Shown piece after piece: positions 51,419 through 58,933 of a DNA stretch of 64,000 bases. Location of the stretch: NCBI GenBank assembly GCA_003525905.1, contig DQIA01000118.1, positions 9,248 through 73,247 on the forward strand, given 5' to 3'. The notes beneath the pieces were generated by a model. That model was not told the DNA's origin. It ran no database searches and saw only the letters and a program-made list of their open reading frames with translations. Source of the DNA: Clostridiales bacterium (lineage in GTDB: Bacteria > Bacillota > Clostridia > Oscillospirales > Oscillospiraceae). How positions within the stretch are numbered: the stretch's first letter is position 1; every line of letters starts with the position of its first letter. Position numbers and translations under genes: made by a program.

Positions 51419-52333
51419 ATGGAACGCATTCCCATCGTCATCGATACCGACCCCGGAATCGACGACTTTTTCTGCCTTGCGCTGGCCTGCGCCTATTCAG
51501 ACCGCCTGGACCTGCGCGCCGTGACCACCATGGGCGGCAACAATCACACGGATGTGACGACGCAAAACGCGCTGAATATCCTATCCCTGTTCCGGACGGA
51601 TGTCCCGGTGGCCCGGGGCGCGGACCGCTATCTCGAGGCGGAGTTCGGCGCGCCTGCGGCGAAGTGCCACGGTTCCAACGGCGTGGGCAATCTCGTTCTG
51701 CTGCAGTCCGACAGGACGCCGGACGATCTGCCCGCGTGGGACAAGCTCTATGAGATCGCAAAGGCCGCGCAGGGCGAGCTCGTCCTCGTGACGGTCGCGC
51801 CGCTGACGAATATCGCGCTGGCCCTGCAGAAGCATCCGGACCTGCCGCACTGGATCAAAAAGATCGTGATGATGGGCGGCAGCATCGGCCGCGGCAACAT
51901 CACGCCCTATGTCGAGGCGAACGCGGGCCACGACCCGGCCGCCACGAAGCTCGTCTTTGAGAGCGGCATTCCCATCGATATGGTCGGCCTGAGCATCACG
52001 CTCGGCTGCCCCATCCGGCCGGATGTGTTCGAGCGCTATATCCCGGCGCAGCGGGGCGGCTTTCGGGAGATCATGGAGGCGCTCATCCGCTTCCGCAGCG
52101 GCGAGGCCATGCACGATGCCGTCGCCATCTCCACACTGCTGGACGACCGGCTGATGACGTGGCAGACCGGTGAGATCACCGTGGAGCTGGCTCCGCCGGA
52201 GCGCAGCGGCCAGACCGTGCTGCATCCGTCGGAACATGCCGACATGCGCGCCGCCGTGGCCGTGGATACGGACCGCTATGACGCCATTATCGGCGGTATG
52301 CTGCAGCGTCTGGAGAAGAGGCTGCGGAACTGA
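51419..52333 (+). CDS. Nucleoside hydrolase
   Basis: An inosine-uridine preferring nucleoside hydrolase, cleaving the N-glycosidic bond of ribonucleosides. It is 304 aa. The calcium-binding signature DTDPGIDDFFCLALA is at residues ~9-23, MGGNNHTDVTTQNALN follows, and the late segment HDAVAISTLLDD supplies the general-acid His and metal-binding Asp. AAAGGGAG precedes the ATG. It stands between two terminators as a single gene. Confidence 0.94.
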   Translation: MERIPIVIDTDPGIDDFFCLALACAYSDRLDLRAVTTMGGNNHTDVTTQNALNILSLFRTDVPVARGADRYLEAEFGAPAAKCHGSNGVGNLVLLQSDRTPDDLPAWDKLYEIAKAAQGELVLVTVAPLTNIALALQKHPDLPHWIKKIVMMGGSIGRGNITPYVEANAGHDPAATKLVFESGIPIDMVGLSITLGCPIRPDVFERYIPAQRGGFREIMEALIRFRSGEAMHDAVAISTLLDDRLMTWQTGEITVELAPPERSGQTVLHPSEHADMRAAVAVDTDRYDAIIGGMLQRLEKRLRN

Positions 52334-52346
52334 ATACGGCATTTTT

Positions 52347-52386
52347 CCGCCGCAGAGATGCGTTCTCTGCGGCGGCCTTTTTGCGT
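52347..52386 (+). terminator. Terminator after the nucleoside hydrolase gene
   Basis: CCGCCGCAGAGA and TCTCTGCGGCGG around a short loop, then a run of five T. Confidence 0.9.
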
Positions 52387-52406
52387 TTGAAGCTATATTA
52401 TAGAAA

Positions 52407-52443
52407 AAGATACCTTGACAGGCGAAGTATCTTGTGCTATAGT
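52407..52443 (+). promoter_or_regulatory. Promoter with overlapping palindromic operator of the PadR operon
   Basis: TTGACA (52415-52420), 17 nt, TATAGT (52438-52443). The inverted repeat AAGATAC (52407-52413) with GTATCTT (52427-52433) flanks the -35 box, a likely binding site for the PadR-type repressor encoded first. Confidence 0.8.
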
Positions 52444-52493
52444 AGACTCACAAAGGCTGCCGGATGCGGCAGCGGGAAGGAGGCTGGAGTCCC

Positions 52494-52832
52494 TTGTATA
52501 TTGCGGGAGACCTGATCCGCGGCCATACGGAGACCATCATTCTGGCGCGCCTGATGCAGCGCGACAGCTACGGCTACGAGATCAATAAAACGGTCCGGGA
52601 GCTGTCCGGCGGGCGCTACGAGCTGAAGGAGGCCACGCTCTACACCGCGTTCAAGCGGTTGGAGGAGACCGGGCAGATCATGTCCTATTGGGGCAGCGAG
52701 GCTACGGGCGCCCGGCGGCGCTATTATCGCATCACCCCGGCCGGACGCATGGCCTACCAGGAGCAGGTCAGCGTCTGGGAGGCCACAAAAGAGATCATTG
52801 ATCGGCTGATCGCCATGGAGGAAGAGTCATGA
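52494..52832 (+). CDS. PadR family transcriptional regulator
   Basis: 112 aa, a winged-helix repressor of the short PadR subfamily. Visible are LARLMQRDSYGYEINKTVREL (helix one and two), LKEATLYTAFKRLEETGQI (recognition helix) and the beta wing with RRRYYRITPAGRMAYQEQ. Start TTG 52494 is supported by GAAGGAGG upstream. It overlaps the next gene by 4 bp. PadR proteins in this setting repress the operon for a permease-like and a DUF4097 protein and usually respond to membrane or drug stress. Confidence 0.9.
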   Translation: MYIAGDLIRGHTETIILARLMQRDSYGYEINKTVRELSGGRYELKEATLYTAFKRLEETGQIMSYWGSEATGARRRYYRITPAGRMAYQEQVSVWEATKEIIDRLIAMEEES

Positions 52833-53440
52833 GAGAACAATTAAGGCAGGAGGTGCTGCGCCGCTTTGCGGGCGCACCGGACACGCAGCAGGCGCGCGAT
52901 CTGCGCGATGAGATCCTGAGCAATACCCTGCAGCGGTATGACGATCTGCTTGCCGGGGGAAAATCGGAGCAGGAGGCCTATGCCAGCGCGCTCGAGAGCG
53001 TCGGCGATGTGGAGGAGCTGCTTTCCAGCCTGCCGCGCGCTGCGCAGGCCGAGCCTGTACGGGAAGCGCAGCCAAAGGCCGAAGCGCCGGAAAAGGAGCC
53101 GCATTCCCGCGGCATGCGTATCGCCTGCGCCATTGTGTGGCCGTGCTCGGCCCTGCTGGCTGTGGCCATCGGCTGGTATGGCTCGTGGGGCTATGCCTGG
53201 GCGGTGTTCCCGCTTGCAGCGGCGTTGCTGCATGTGGCCGAAAGCGTGATCCTGCTGGCGCGCGGCCGCCGCGCGGGCTGGCGGCTCGTGGACGGCCTGC
53301 TGCGGCTGTGCATCTGCGTGCTCTATGCCGTCCTAACGGCTGCAACGGGCAAGTGGATCGTGACCTGGCTCGTGTTTCCGATAGGCGCGGCGCTCGGCGG
53401 CGTGCTGAGCAGCGTGCGGACTCTGGTGGAGGGTGTATAA
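52829..53440 (+). CDS. Membrane protein with DUF1700/permease-prefix-like N-terminus
   Basis: 203 aa. The N-terminal ~70 residues are helical and charged, with RDEILSNTLQRYDDLLAGGKSEQEAYASALESVGDVEEL, the pattern of permease prefix/DUF1700 domains that sit next to PadR regulators. A Pro/Glu linker leads to four membrane helices (~93-195). Its role is probably coupled with the regulator upstream and the DUF4097 protein downstream; no activity is known. Confidence 0.8.
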   Translation: MREQLRQEVLRRFAGAPDTQQARDLRDEILSNTLQRYDDLLAGGKSEQEAYASALESVGDVEELLSSLPRAAQAEPVREAQPKAEAPEKEPHSRGMRIACAIVWPCSALLAVAIGWYGSWGYAWAVFPLAAALLHVAESVILLARGRRAGWRLVDGLLRLCICVLYAVLTAATGKWIVTWLVFPIGAALGGVLSSVRTLVEGV

Positions 53441-53441
53441 G

Positions 53442-54362
53442 ATGAAAGCAAAAGCTATTGTAAAGATCTGTATCTGCGGCACGATTGCGCTGGTGCTGGC
53501 CAGCATGCTGGTCAGTCTGCTGGCGCTCCCCAGAGTGCTGGACTGGAAGATTGGGGACCTGTCTCTCCACTGGATCGACGACCACGGCAGCGACGAGGGC
53601 TATACCGTCGGCGAGGCCTCCGTTTCGGGCGAGGTGCGTGAGCTGGACGTCAGCTGGCTCTCCGGCAGCGTGACAGTGGAGCTGACGGACGGCGACGCCG
53701 TGACGCTCCGCGAAGAGCCGCAGCCCGAGAGCAGTGATGCCCGTATGCGCTGGAAGCTGAAGGACGGGAAATTAACGGTTTATTCGCAGAAAAGCGGCCT
53801 GACGATCCCGACGCGAGCCAAGCAGCTGACCGTCGGCATCCCGGCCAGCCGGGCGGCAAAGCTGCAGAAGCTCAGCCTCGACCTCAGCGCAGCCACGGCT
53901 TCACTCCCGGCACTGACGCTCCGTGAGCTGGAACTGGACAGCGTCTCCGGCAGCGTGACCCTGATGGGAGGCAGCTATGAGAACCTGGACTTCGACAGCA
54001 CGAGCGGTGATCTGACGGTGACGGATGCTGCAGTCGGTGAGCTTTCGGCCGACACGACGTCCGGCTCGCTCACGCTGGACGGCGCGTTTGAAACGATCGA
54101 CTTTGACACCACGAGCGGCGCGCTGCACCTGACGACCTCTATCCTGCCGCAGGACATCAGCTGTGACACGGTCAGCGGCGGTGTGATGCTGACGCTCCCG
54201 GAAAACGGTGGCTTCTCGGCTACGCTGGACAGCGTGAGCGGCGATCTGACAGTCGACGGCTTTGCGGGCAGCCTGCACAGGGATGAGTTCGTTTACGGGC
54301 AGGGCGGCCCTGCCTATGAATTTGACAGCGTGAGCGGTGATGTCCATATCCGCTGCGCCTGA
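53442..54362 (+). CDS. DUF4097 family beta-strand repeat protein
   Basis: 306 aa. A signal-anchor helix (~8-30) precedes a protein rich in short beta repeats such as DSVSGSVTLMGGSYENLDFDSTSGDLTVT, with DSVSG/DTTSG/DTVSG recurring about every 20 residues, the mark of DUF4097 beta-helix proteins. It is likely exposed on the cell surface. The ATG at 53442 has GGAGG 9 nt upstream; it starts one base after the previous stop. The function is unknown; its genes frequently follow PadR regulators. Confidence 0.88.
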   Translation: MKAKAIVKICICGTIALVLASMLVSLLALPRVLDWKIGDLSLHWIDDHGSDEGYTVGEASVSGEVRELDVSWLSGSVTVELTDGDAVTLREEPQPESSDARMRWKLKDGKLTVYSQKSGLTIPTRAKQLTVGIPASRAAKLQKLSLDLSAATASLPALTLRELELDSVSGSVTLMGGSYENLDFDSTSGDLTVTDAAVGELSADTTSGSLTLDGAFETIDFDTTSGALHLTTSILPQDISCDTVSGGVMLTLPENGGFSATLDSVSGDLTVDGFAGSLHRDEFVYGQGGPAYEFDSVSGDVHIRCA

Positions 54363-54376
54363 TCGGAGGGAAGCCC

Positions 54377-55063
54377 ATGAAACGTTGGCTCGCCCTGCTG
54401 CTGATCGCTGCCGTACTGCTCGCCTCCGGGTGCACGGCTGCGCGGCAGGACCGGCTGTATCTCTACGGCGAATTCCATGCGAACGACGAGCTGCTGCAGC
54501 GGGAGCTTGCGCTCTGGAAGGGCTATTATGAGGACGGCATGCGCGATCTGTTTGTCGAGCTGCCGTATTATACGGCCCAGTACCTGAACCGCTGGATGCA
54601 GGCAGATAATGACAGAATTCTCAGGGAGGTCTATACCGACTGGAAGGGCAGCGCGTCCTATCACCAGAATGTGCTGGACTTTTATCGCGGCATCAAGGAG
54701 GCCTGCCCCGAGACCGTTTTCCACGGGACGGACGTCGGCCACCAGTATAATTCGACCGGCTACCGCTATCTGAGGCTGCTGCGCAGCGAGGGAAAGCGCG
54801 ATACGGAGGAATACCGCCTTGCCAGCGAGAACATCGATCAGGGGCTGGAATTTTACCGCACGCAGGACGGAGAATTCCGTGAGAACGCCATGACGCAGAA
54901 CCTGCTGCGGGAATATCGTGCGCTGGGCGGCGGTTCTGTCATGGGGATCTATGGCGCTTACCACACGTCGATGACCAGTGACGACGGCGTGCAGACCATG
55001 GCAAGCCGTCTGACGGAGGCGCTCGGCGACAGCGTGATCTTCTACGACCTCCGCGAGGAGTAA
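54377..55063 (+). CDS. Putative lipoprotein resembling ChaN/TraB-type hydrolase folds
   Basis: 228 aa. The signal peptide ends in LLASGC (Cys19), a lipobox. The mature part opens with LYLYGEFHANDELLQ and closes with MGIYGAYHTSMT; paired GEFH and GxYH motifs near both ends recall the ChaN/TIKI/TraB superfamily of metal-dependent hydrolases and haem-binding proteins, but the match is weak. It is the last gene of the PadR operon, 14 bp after the DUF4097 gene, with GGAGGG upstream. Function unknown. Confidence 0.6.
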   Translation: MKRWLALLLIAAVLLASGCTAARQDRLYLYGEFHANDELLQRELALWKGYYEDGMRDLFVELPYYTAQYLNRWMQADNDRILREVYTDWKGSASYHQNVLDFYRGIKEACPETVFHGTDVGHQYNSTGYRYLRLLRSEGKRDTEEYRLASENIDQGLEFYRTQDGEFRENAMTQNLLREYRALGGGSVMGIYGAYHTSMTSDDGVQTMASRLTEALGDSVIFYDLREE

Positions 55064-55066
55064 AAA

Positions 55067-55337
55067 TGGGGCTGCCGGAGAGGCGCACTCCGAAAGGAAG
55101 TGCGCCTCTGTTATATTCGCCTGACGGCGAGCGATATTGTCCTTTGGACAGTGATATTATGCTTCGCATCGTGATATTGCCTGCGGCAGTTTGACCGGCG
55201 AATATAATATCACAAAAGCCATGCGGCTTTTATATCACTTTCCGAAAAGGAAAATATCACACCGGGCAAAGCCCGGAATATCACTTTAGTCCATTGTCCA
55301 TAGGCACAGCATGAAGCCTCTCCTGACGGCAGCCCCA
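55067..55337. repeat. 271 bp multi-hairpin element with terminal inverted repeats
   Basis: The ends are inverted repeats: TGGGGCTGCCG..GAGAGGC (55067-55084) against GCCTCTC..CGGCAGCCCCA (55316-55337). An inner inverted repeat pairs 55111-55121 with 55197-55207. Between them short hairpins of different sequence are joined by GTGATATT on the left (55131, 55151, 55171) and by its complement AATATCAC on the right (55206, 55231, 55253, 55277), with a period of 20-25 bp. No ORF. It looks like a MITE-like or RNA-encoding dispersed repeat; it occupies the whole gap between the lipoprotein gene and ogt. Confidence 0.75.
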
Positions 55338-55345
55338 AAATAAAA

Positions 55346-55843
55346 TCAAATTTTCGCGTGCTCCAATTCCAGGAGCGCGCGCTTTTTTTCCACGCCTCCG
55401 GCGTAGCCGGTCAGGCTGCCATCCGCGCCGATGACCCGGTGGCAGGGAATGAGGATCGAGATCGGGTTGTGCCCGACCGCCCCGCCGACAGCCTGCGCGG
55501 ACAGGTGCGCGAGCCCGCGCTGCGCGGCCAGCTGCTGCGCGATTGCGCCATAGGTCGTCGTTTCGCCATAGGGGATCGTCAGCAGAATGTCCCATACCGC
55601 GCGGCGGAACGGCGAACCGCTCGGGTGGAGCGGCGGCAGAGCTGCAGGGCGCTGCCCGGTGAAGTAGCCTTCCAGCCAGCGCCGGGCCTCTGCCAGAATG
55701 GGAGTGTCCGCCTCTGCGGCCGAAGCGGGGAGCCCCGCGCCGAAGTATTTTGCGCCCGTGAACCACAGACCGGTCAGCCCAATCTCATCCGCCGCGAGCA
55801 CGATGCCGCCCAGCGGGGAGGCGCAGCTTGCGGTAAAGATCAT
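55346..55843 (-). CDS. ogt: Methylated-DNA--[protein]-cysteine S-methyltransferase
   Basis: A suicide repair enzyme that takes methyl groups from O6-methylguanine. It is 165 aa. The C-terminal ATase domain has the helix-turn-helix TIPYGETTTYGAIAQQLA, the Asn hinge GHNPISILIPCHRVIG with the acceptor Cys, and the YAGGVEKKRALLELE end. A short Ada-like N-domain precedes it. It starts one base after the stop of the upstream glycosylase gene, so the two form a DNA alkylation repair operon. Confidence 0.95.
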   Translation of the reverse strand: MIFTASCASPLGGIVLAADEIGLTGLWFTGAKYFGAGLPASAAEADTPILAEARRWLEGYFTGQRPAALPPLHPSGSPFRRAVWDILLTIPYGETTTYGAIAQQLAAQRGLAHLSAQAVGGAVGHNPISILIPCHRVIGADGSLTGYAGGVEKKRALLELEHAKI

Positions 55844-55844
55844 G

Positions 55845-56495
55845 TTATTTTCCTCCGTTCGCGCTCTTCGGCGCGGGGTCCGTCAGCTCCGGGATCGCGC
55901 CGCCGGAGACGGCCCACAGATACAGGCTCGCCACGCTGCCGTAGGGATGGAAGCGGCGGCGGTATTTTTCAAACAGCGCCCGGTCGATGCGGCGATGGCG
56001 ATAGACCATGCGCAGACCGCGCCGGATCGCAAGGTCGTCATAGCTGAAAATATCCGGCCGCTGCAGGCAGAACAGCAGGATCATTTCTGCCGTCCAGACG
56101 CCGATGCCGCGCAGGCTGCTCAGCGCACGGATGGCCTCCGCATCGTCCATGCTGCGGACGGCCTCCAGATTGAACGAGCCATCCACAATTCGCCCGGCAA
56201 GGTCCGTGAGATATTCCGCCTTGCGGAACGTCATGCCAAGGGCCTGCAGCGCGGGTACACCGGCGGCAAGGATCGTTTCGGCGCTGACAGAGCCGAGCGT
56301 GTCCTGCATGCGCTGCCAGATCGTGGCCTGCGCCTTCATGGAGATCTGCTGGCCGATGATGTGGTGCACGACGGCGGAAAACAGATCAGGGTCCGCCGTG
56401 CGCTCCACCGGCCCAATACGGTCGATGACCGCAGCCAGCCGCTTGTCCTTCCGGCGCAGATACGCCAGCTCGGCCTCGCCGTAGATAAAATACAT
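55845..56495 (-). CDS. DNA-3-methyladenine glycosylase II-like (HhH-GPD)
   Basis: 216 aa, AlkA-like helix-hairpin-helix glycosylase that excises alkylated bases. FSAVVHHIIGQQISMKAQATIW fits the first signature; the hairpin LRGIGVWTAEMILLF (residues ~130-144) is followed by DIFSYDDLAIRRGL with the catalytic Asp. No C-terminal iron-sulfur cysteines. The ATG at 56495 has AGGAGG 8 nt upstream; an in-frame GTG three codons earlier overlaps that site. It pairs functionally with ogt. Confidence 0.92.
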   Translation of the reverse strand: MYFIYGEAELAYLRRKDKRLAAVIDRIGPVERTADPDLFSAVVHHIIGQQISMKAQATIWQRMQDTLGSVSAETILAAGVPALQALGMTFRKAEYLTDLAGRIVDGSFNLEAVRSMDDAEAIRALSSLRGIGVWTAEMILLFCLQRPDIFSYDDLAIRRGLRMVYRHRRIDRALFEKYRRRFHPYGSVASLYLWAVSGGAIPELTDPAPKSANGGK

Positions 56496-56556
56496 CAGCC
56501 CCACCTCCTGATGGGACTATTATAGCACATACGTTCGAGATAGCAAGAGTGAGCAT

Positions 56557-56862
56557 ATAAAAATCAGAGACAGCGCTTTGCGGCTGGATGTGCCCGCTTC
56601 GACACTGCGATTTTATGACAAGGAGGGGCTGCTGCCGTTTGTGGAGCGGTTGCCGGGCGGCATCCGCATGTTTCAGGACACCGATCTGGAGTGGCTGCAG
56701 ATCACCTGCTGCATGAAAAAGGCCGGAATGTCCATCCGTGACATCCGGCAGTATATCGAGCAGGCCCAGCGGGGAGACGATACCATCGTCCTGCGCCTCG
56801 CAATGTTCCGCCGCCAGCGCGAGTTCCTGCCCGACCGGCAGGAACTGCGAATGGAGAAATGA
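56557..56862 (+). pseudogene. Truncated MerR-family regulator (probable remnant)
   Basis: The frame shows a MerR DNA-binding domain (LRLDVPASTLRFYDKEGLLPF..GGIRMFQDTDLEWLQITCCMKKAGMSIRDIRQYIE). By alignment the protein should begin at ATA 56557 (IKIRDSALRL); the first canonical codon is TTG 56578, inside helix one. The C-terminal dimerisation helix breaks off after RRQREFL, giving about 94-101 residues instead of the usual 120-140. Missing start and shortened end suggest decay. Confidence 0.6.
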
Positions 56863-56872
56863 AAATTACAGG

Positions 56873-56910
56873 CAGCCGGCTGCATTTCCGCAGACGGCTG
56901 TCCGTTTTTA
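56873..56910. terminator. Bidirectional terminator between MerR remnant and the PPTase gene
   Basis: CAGCCG.CTGC and GCAG.CGGCTG arms (56873-56900), T run on the plus side; it also lies just beyond the stop codon of the minus-strand phosphopantetheinyl transferase gene. Confidence 0.65.
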
Positions 56911-56913
56911 GAC

Positions 56914-57501
56914 TCATATTGCATCGTATACGACGGAGAGGACATAGTCCTCCGTGACGGTCTGCTCGAGGCGGCGGCCGAACAGCGTTTCGTGCAAGCC
57001 GTCTGCTGCTGCGGCGGGCAGCGTGCGGAAATCGACGCCGAGGCCTTCGCCGGTGTATTTGACCCATGCCTCCTTCGCGGTCCAGAGCTGCAGGAAGCGC
57101 AGCGAGTCGAACCGGCCGCCCGGCACGGTGAAAACCAGCTCCTCCGGCGTGCAGATGCGCGCAGCCAGCGCGGCGCGGACGGGCCGCCGCGCCTCAAGAT
57201 CGATGCCGACAGGGCCGCCGTGCACGGCGCAGCACACGAAGTTCCCGGAGTGGCTGCAGTTGAAGGCCGGGCCGTCTGGCACATAGGGCTTGCCGTTCGT
57301 CCCGGTCCGGATCGCGGGTTCCTCTGCACCGGCCTCACGGAGCAGCGTGCGCGCCAGATGGTCGGCGCAGATGCTGCGGGCGCGGTCATCGGGTCGGCGG
57401 AACTGCTGCCAGCGGGCGCGGCGCTCCGGCTCTGCTGCGGCTTCCCACCGGGCAAGCTCCGCTGCGGAGACGGTCCGGATGTCAAGAACGGCGCAGCGCA
57501 T
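56914..57501 (-). CDS. 4'-phosphopantetheinyl transferase (Sfp type)
   Basis: Transfers the phosphopantetheine arm of CoA to a serine of carrier proteins. It is 195 aa, a pseudodimer of the Sfp/AcpT class. Signatures: GKPYVPDGPAFNCSHSGNFV, GIDLEARRPV with magnesium-binding Asp/Glu, and WTAKEAWVKYTGEGLG. It overlaps the 3' end of the glycosyltransferase gene by 20 bp. Two carrier domains encoded 2-5 kb away (Ser590 of the adenylation fusion, Ser38 of the free ACP) are plausible substrates. Confidence 0.93.
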   Translation of the reverse strand: MRCAVLDIRTVSAAELARWEAAAEPERRARWQQFRRPDDRARSICADHLARTLLREAGAEEPAIRTGTNGKPYVPDGPAFNCSHSGNFVCCAVHGGPVGIDLEARRPVRAALAARICTPEELVFTVPGGRFDSLRFLQLWTAKEAWVKYTGEGLGVDFRTLPAAAADGLHETLFGRRLEQTVTEDYVLSVVYDAI

Positions 57502-58516
57502 AGCTTGACCACCACGGGCCCGTCAGGCGGACGTAGGCATATTCCAGCGGAACGGTGAGTACAGAGCCGATGAGCCATGCGGCAAACAGCGGCAGGCCGA
57601 GCGGGTGCAGGATGCAGCAGAACAGCAGCCGCAGCGACGTGCGCACGGCCGCGCCGAACAGCATGCGCGGCCCACAGGCATAACGCACGCGGCGGAAGAC
57701 CAGAAAACGGTTGAAGCAGTAGCTCAGCGCCGCGCTGCCCGCACCACACAGCGGGATGGAAAACAGGAAGAAATGCCACCCGAGCGTCAGCGACAGCAGC
57801 AGGATAGCAGCTACATGCAGCAGCCACGCCAGAACGGAGCCGCGCGCCGTATCCAGCATACGGCGATAAATGCGCAGCGTATCGCGCAGTGGGTCAAAGT
57901 GTGAGCTCTGGTTGCCGTCGAGATAGACCGTCTCGATGGGCAGCTGCGTGATGGACAGCTCCTGCCGCGCGGCGTAGAGCAGCACGTTCATTTCATAATC
58001 ATATTTCTCTCCGCCGATCTCCGTGAGCCACGGAAGGCAGTCCGTGGAAAAGCCGCGCAGGCCGGACTGGTTGTCCTTCAGAAAGCAGCCTGCCGCCAGC
58101 GAAAAGAAGAAGCGCGACAGGTCGTTGCCCACGCGCGAGCGGAGCGGGACGCTTTTCCCGTGCAGCGTCCGGGTGGTGAGCACGAAGCGGCTGCCGGACA
58201 GCAGTGCCTCACGCACGCGCAGGATGTCCGCCACAGTGTGCTGGCCGTCGGCATCTGCGGTGATGAATGCGCGGCAGCCCTGCGGGTCCGCAGCCAGATG
58301 GCGCAGGGCGCATTTCAGTGCGCGGCCCTTGCCCCTGTTCTCAGGGCAGGTCAGGACCTCGGCATAGGGCAGCAGCGCGGAAAAAATATCCGCATAGGCA
58401 GGGCCGCTGCCGTCGTCCGTGACGATCAGCCGGAAGTTCTCCCGGTGCAGGGCCTGCACCAGCGAGATCAGAACGCTATCCGGCTGATACGCCGGGATCA
58501 AAACTGCGATCTCCAT
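57482..58516 (-). CDS. Bifunctional family 2 glycosyltransferase/GtrA-like protein
   Basis: 344 aa. The N-terminal GT-A domain (~1-215) resembles polyprenyl-phosphate glycosyltransferases: VLIPAYQPDSVL, VTDDGSG, FITADADGQHTVADI and LKDNQSGLRGF. The C-terminal part (~225-340) has four membrane helices with CFNRFLVFRR, the GtrA pattern. Such fusions make polyprenyl-phosphate sugars or flip them for envelope glycosylation. The neighbouring PPTase is coupled by overlap. The sugar is unknown. Confidence 0.88.
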   Translation of the reverse strand: MEIAVLIPAYQPDSVLISLVQALHRENFRLIVTDDGSGPAYADIFSALLPYAEVLTCPENRGKGRALKCALRHLAADPQGCRAFITADADGQHTVADILRVREALLSGSRFVLTTRTLHGKSVPLRSRVGNDLSRFFFSLAAGCFLKDNQSGLRGFSTDCLPWLTEIGGEKYDYEMNVLLYAARQELSITQLPIETVYLDGNQSSHFDPLRDTLRIYRRMLDTARGSVLAWLLHVAAILLLSLTLGWHFFLFSIPLCGAGSAALSYCFNRFLVFRRVRYACGPRMLFGAAVRTSLRLLFCCILHPLGLPLFAAWLIGSVLTVPLEYAYVRLTGPWWSSYALRRS

Positions 58517-58552
58517 TTCTTTCCCCCTCTGTGGTCGGTCTGCGCTGCTTCG

Positions 58553-58735
58553 TCATGCGTGGAAGCACAGCAGCAGAAGCCCGCCCAGAAATGTCAGGAG
58601 ATCCAGCAGCCCGAGCGCCCAGTCATAGCCGCCTGGCATCCGGAACAGGTTGACCAGCAGCACGACGGCACTCAGCAGCAGGAAAAACACACCGAAGAAC
58701 AGCCTGGCAAGGGGATGCCCCTTTTTCTTTTCCAT
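58553..58735 (-). CDS. Small two-helix membrane protein
   Basis: 60 aa: MEKKKGHP, then two hydrophobic segments (LARLFFGVFFLLLSAVVLLVNLF and WALGLLDLLTFLGGLLLLCF) joined by RMPGGYD. GGAGG sits 7 nt before the ATG. It is upstream of the glycosyltransferase gene in the same direction (36 bp gap), so probably co-transcribed. No family recognised. Confidence 0.65.
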   Translation of the reverse strand: MEKKKGHPLARLFFGVFFLLLSAVVLLVNLFRMPGGYDWALGLLDLLTFLGGLLLLCFHA

Positions 58736-58841
58736 TCGGGTACCTCCATACATTATATCAATTTATTATATTTCCGGGCCCGGCCATTGTCAAGGACGGC
58801 GGCGCGGAAACGGGATTTTTCCGCCGGAAAACGCCGCGTTG

Positions 58842-58870
58842 GTTGACGCGCGCGGGCGGGTATGGTATGA
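58842..58870 (+). promoter_or_regulatory. Promoter of the acyl-transfer operon
   Basis: TTGACG (58842-58847), 17 nt, TATGAT (58865-58870), 63 bp before the first gene. Confidence 0.75.
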
Positions 58871-58933
58871 TACCCTTATATAACCCCGGCGGGGCAGCAT
58901 GGGCCTGCGCCGGTAGTGAGGAGACAGAACAGC

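Noticed and set aside
55131..55284. CRISPR-like spacing of short repeats
   Set aside because: Units are only 7-8 nt, occur in both orientations and the spacers are themselves hairpins; no cas genes are near.
56578..56862. An intact MerR gene starting at TTG 56578
   Set aside because: That start would remove the first part of the DNA-binding helix and the C-terminus is also short.
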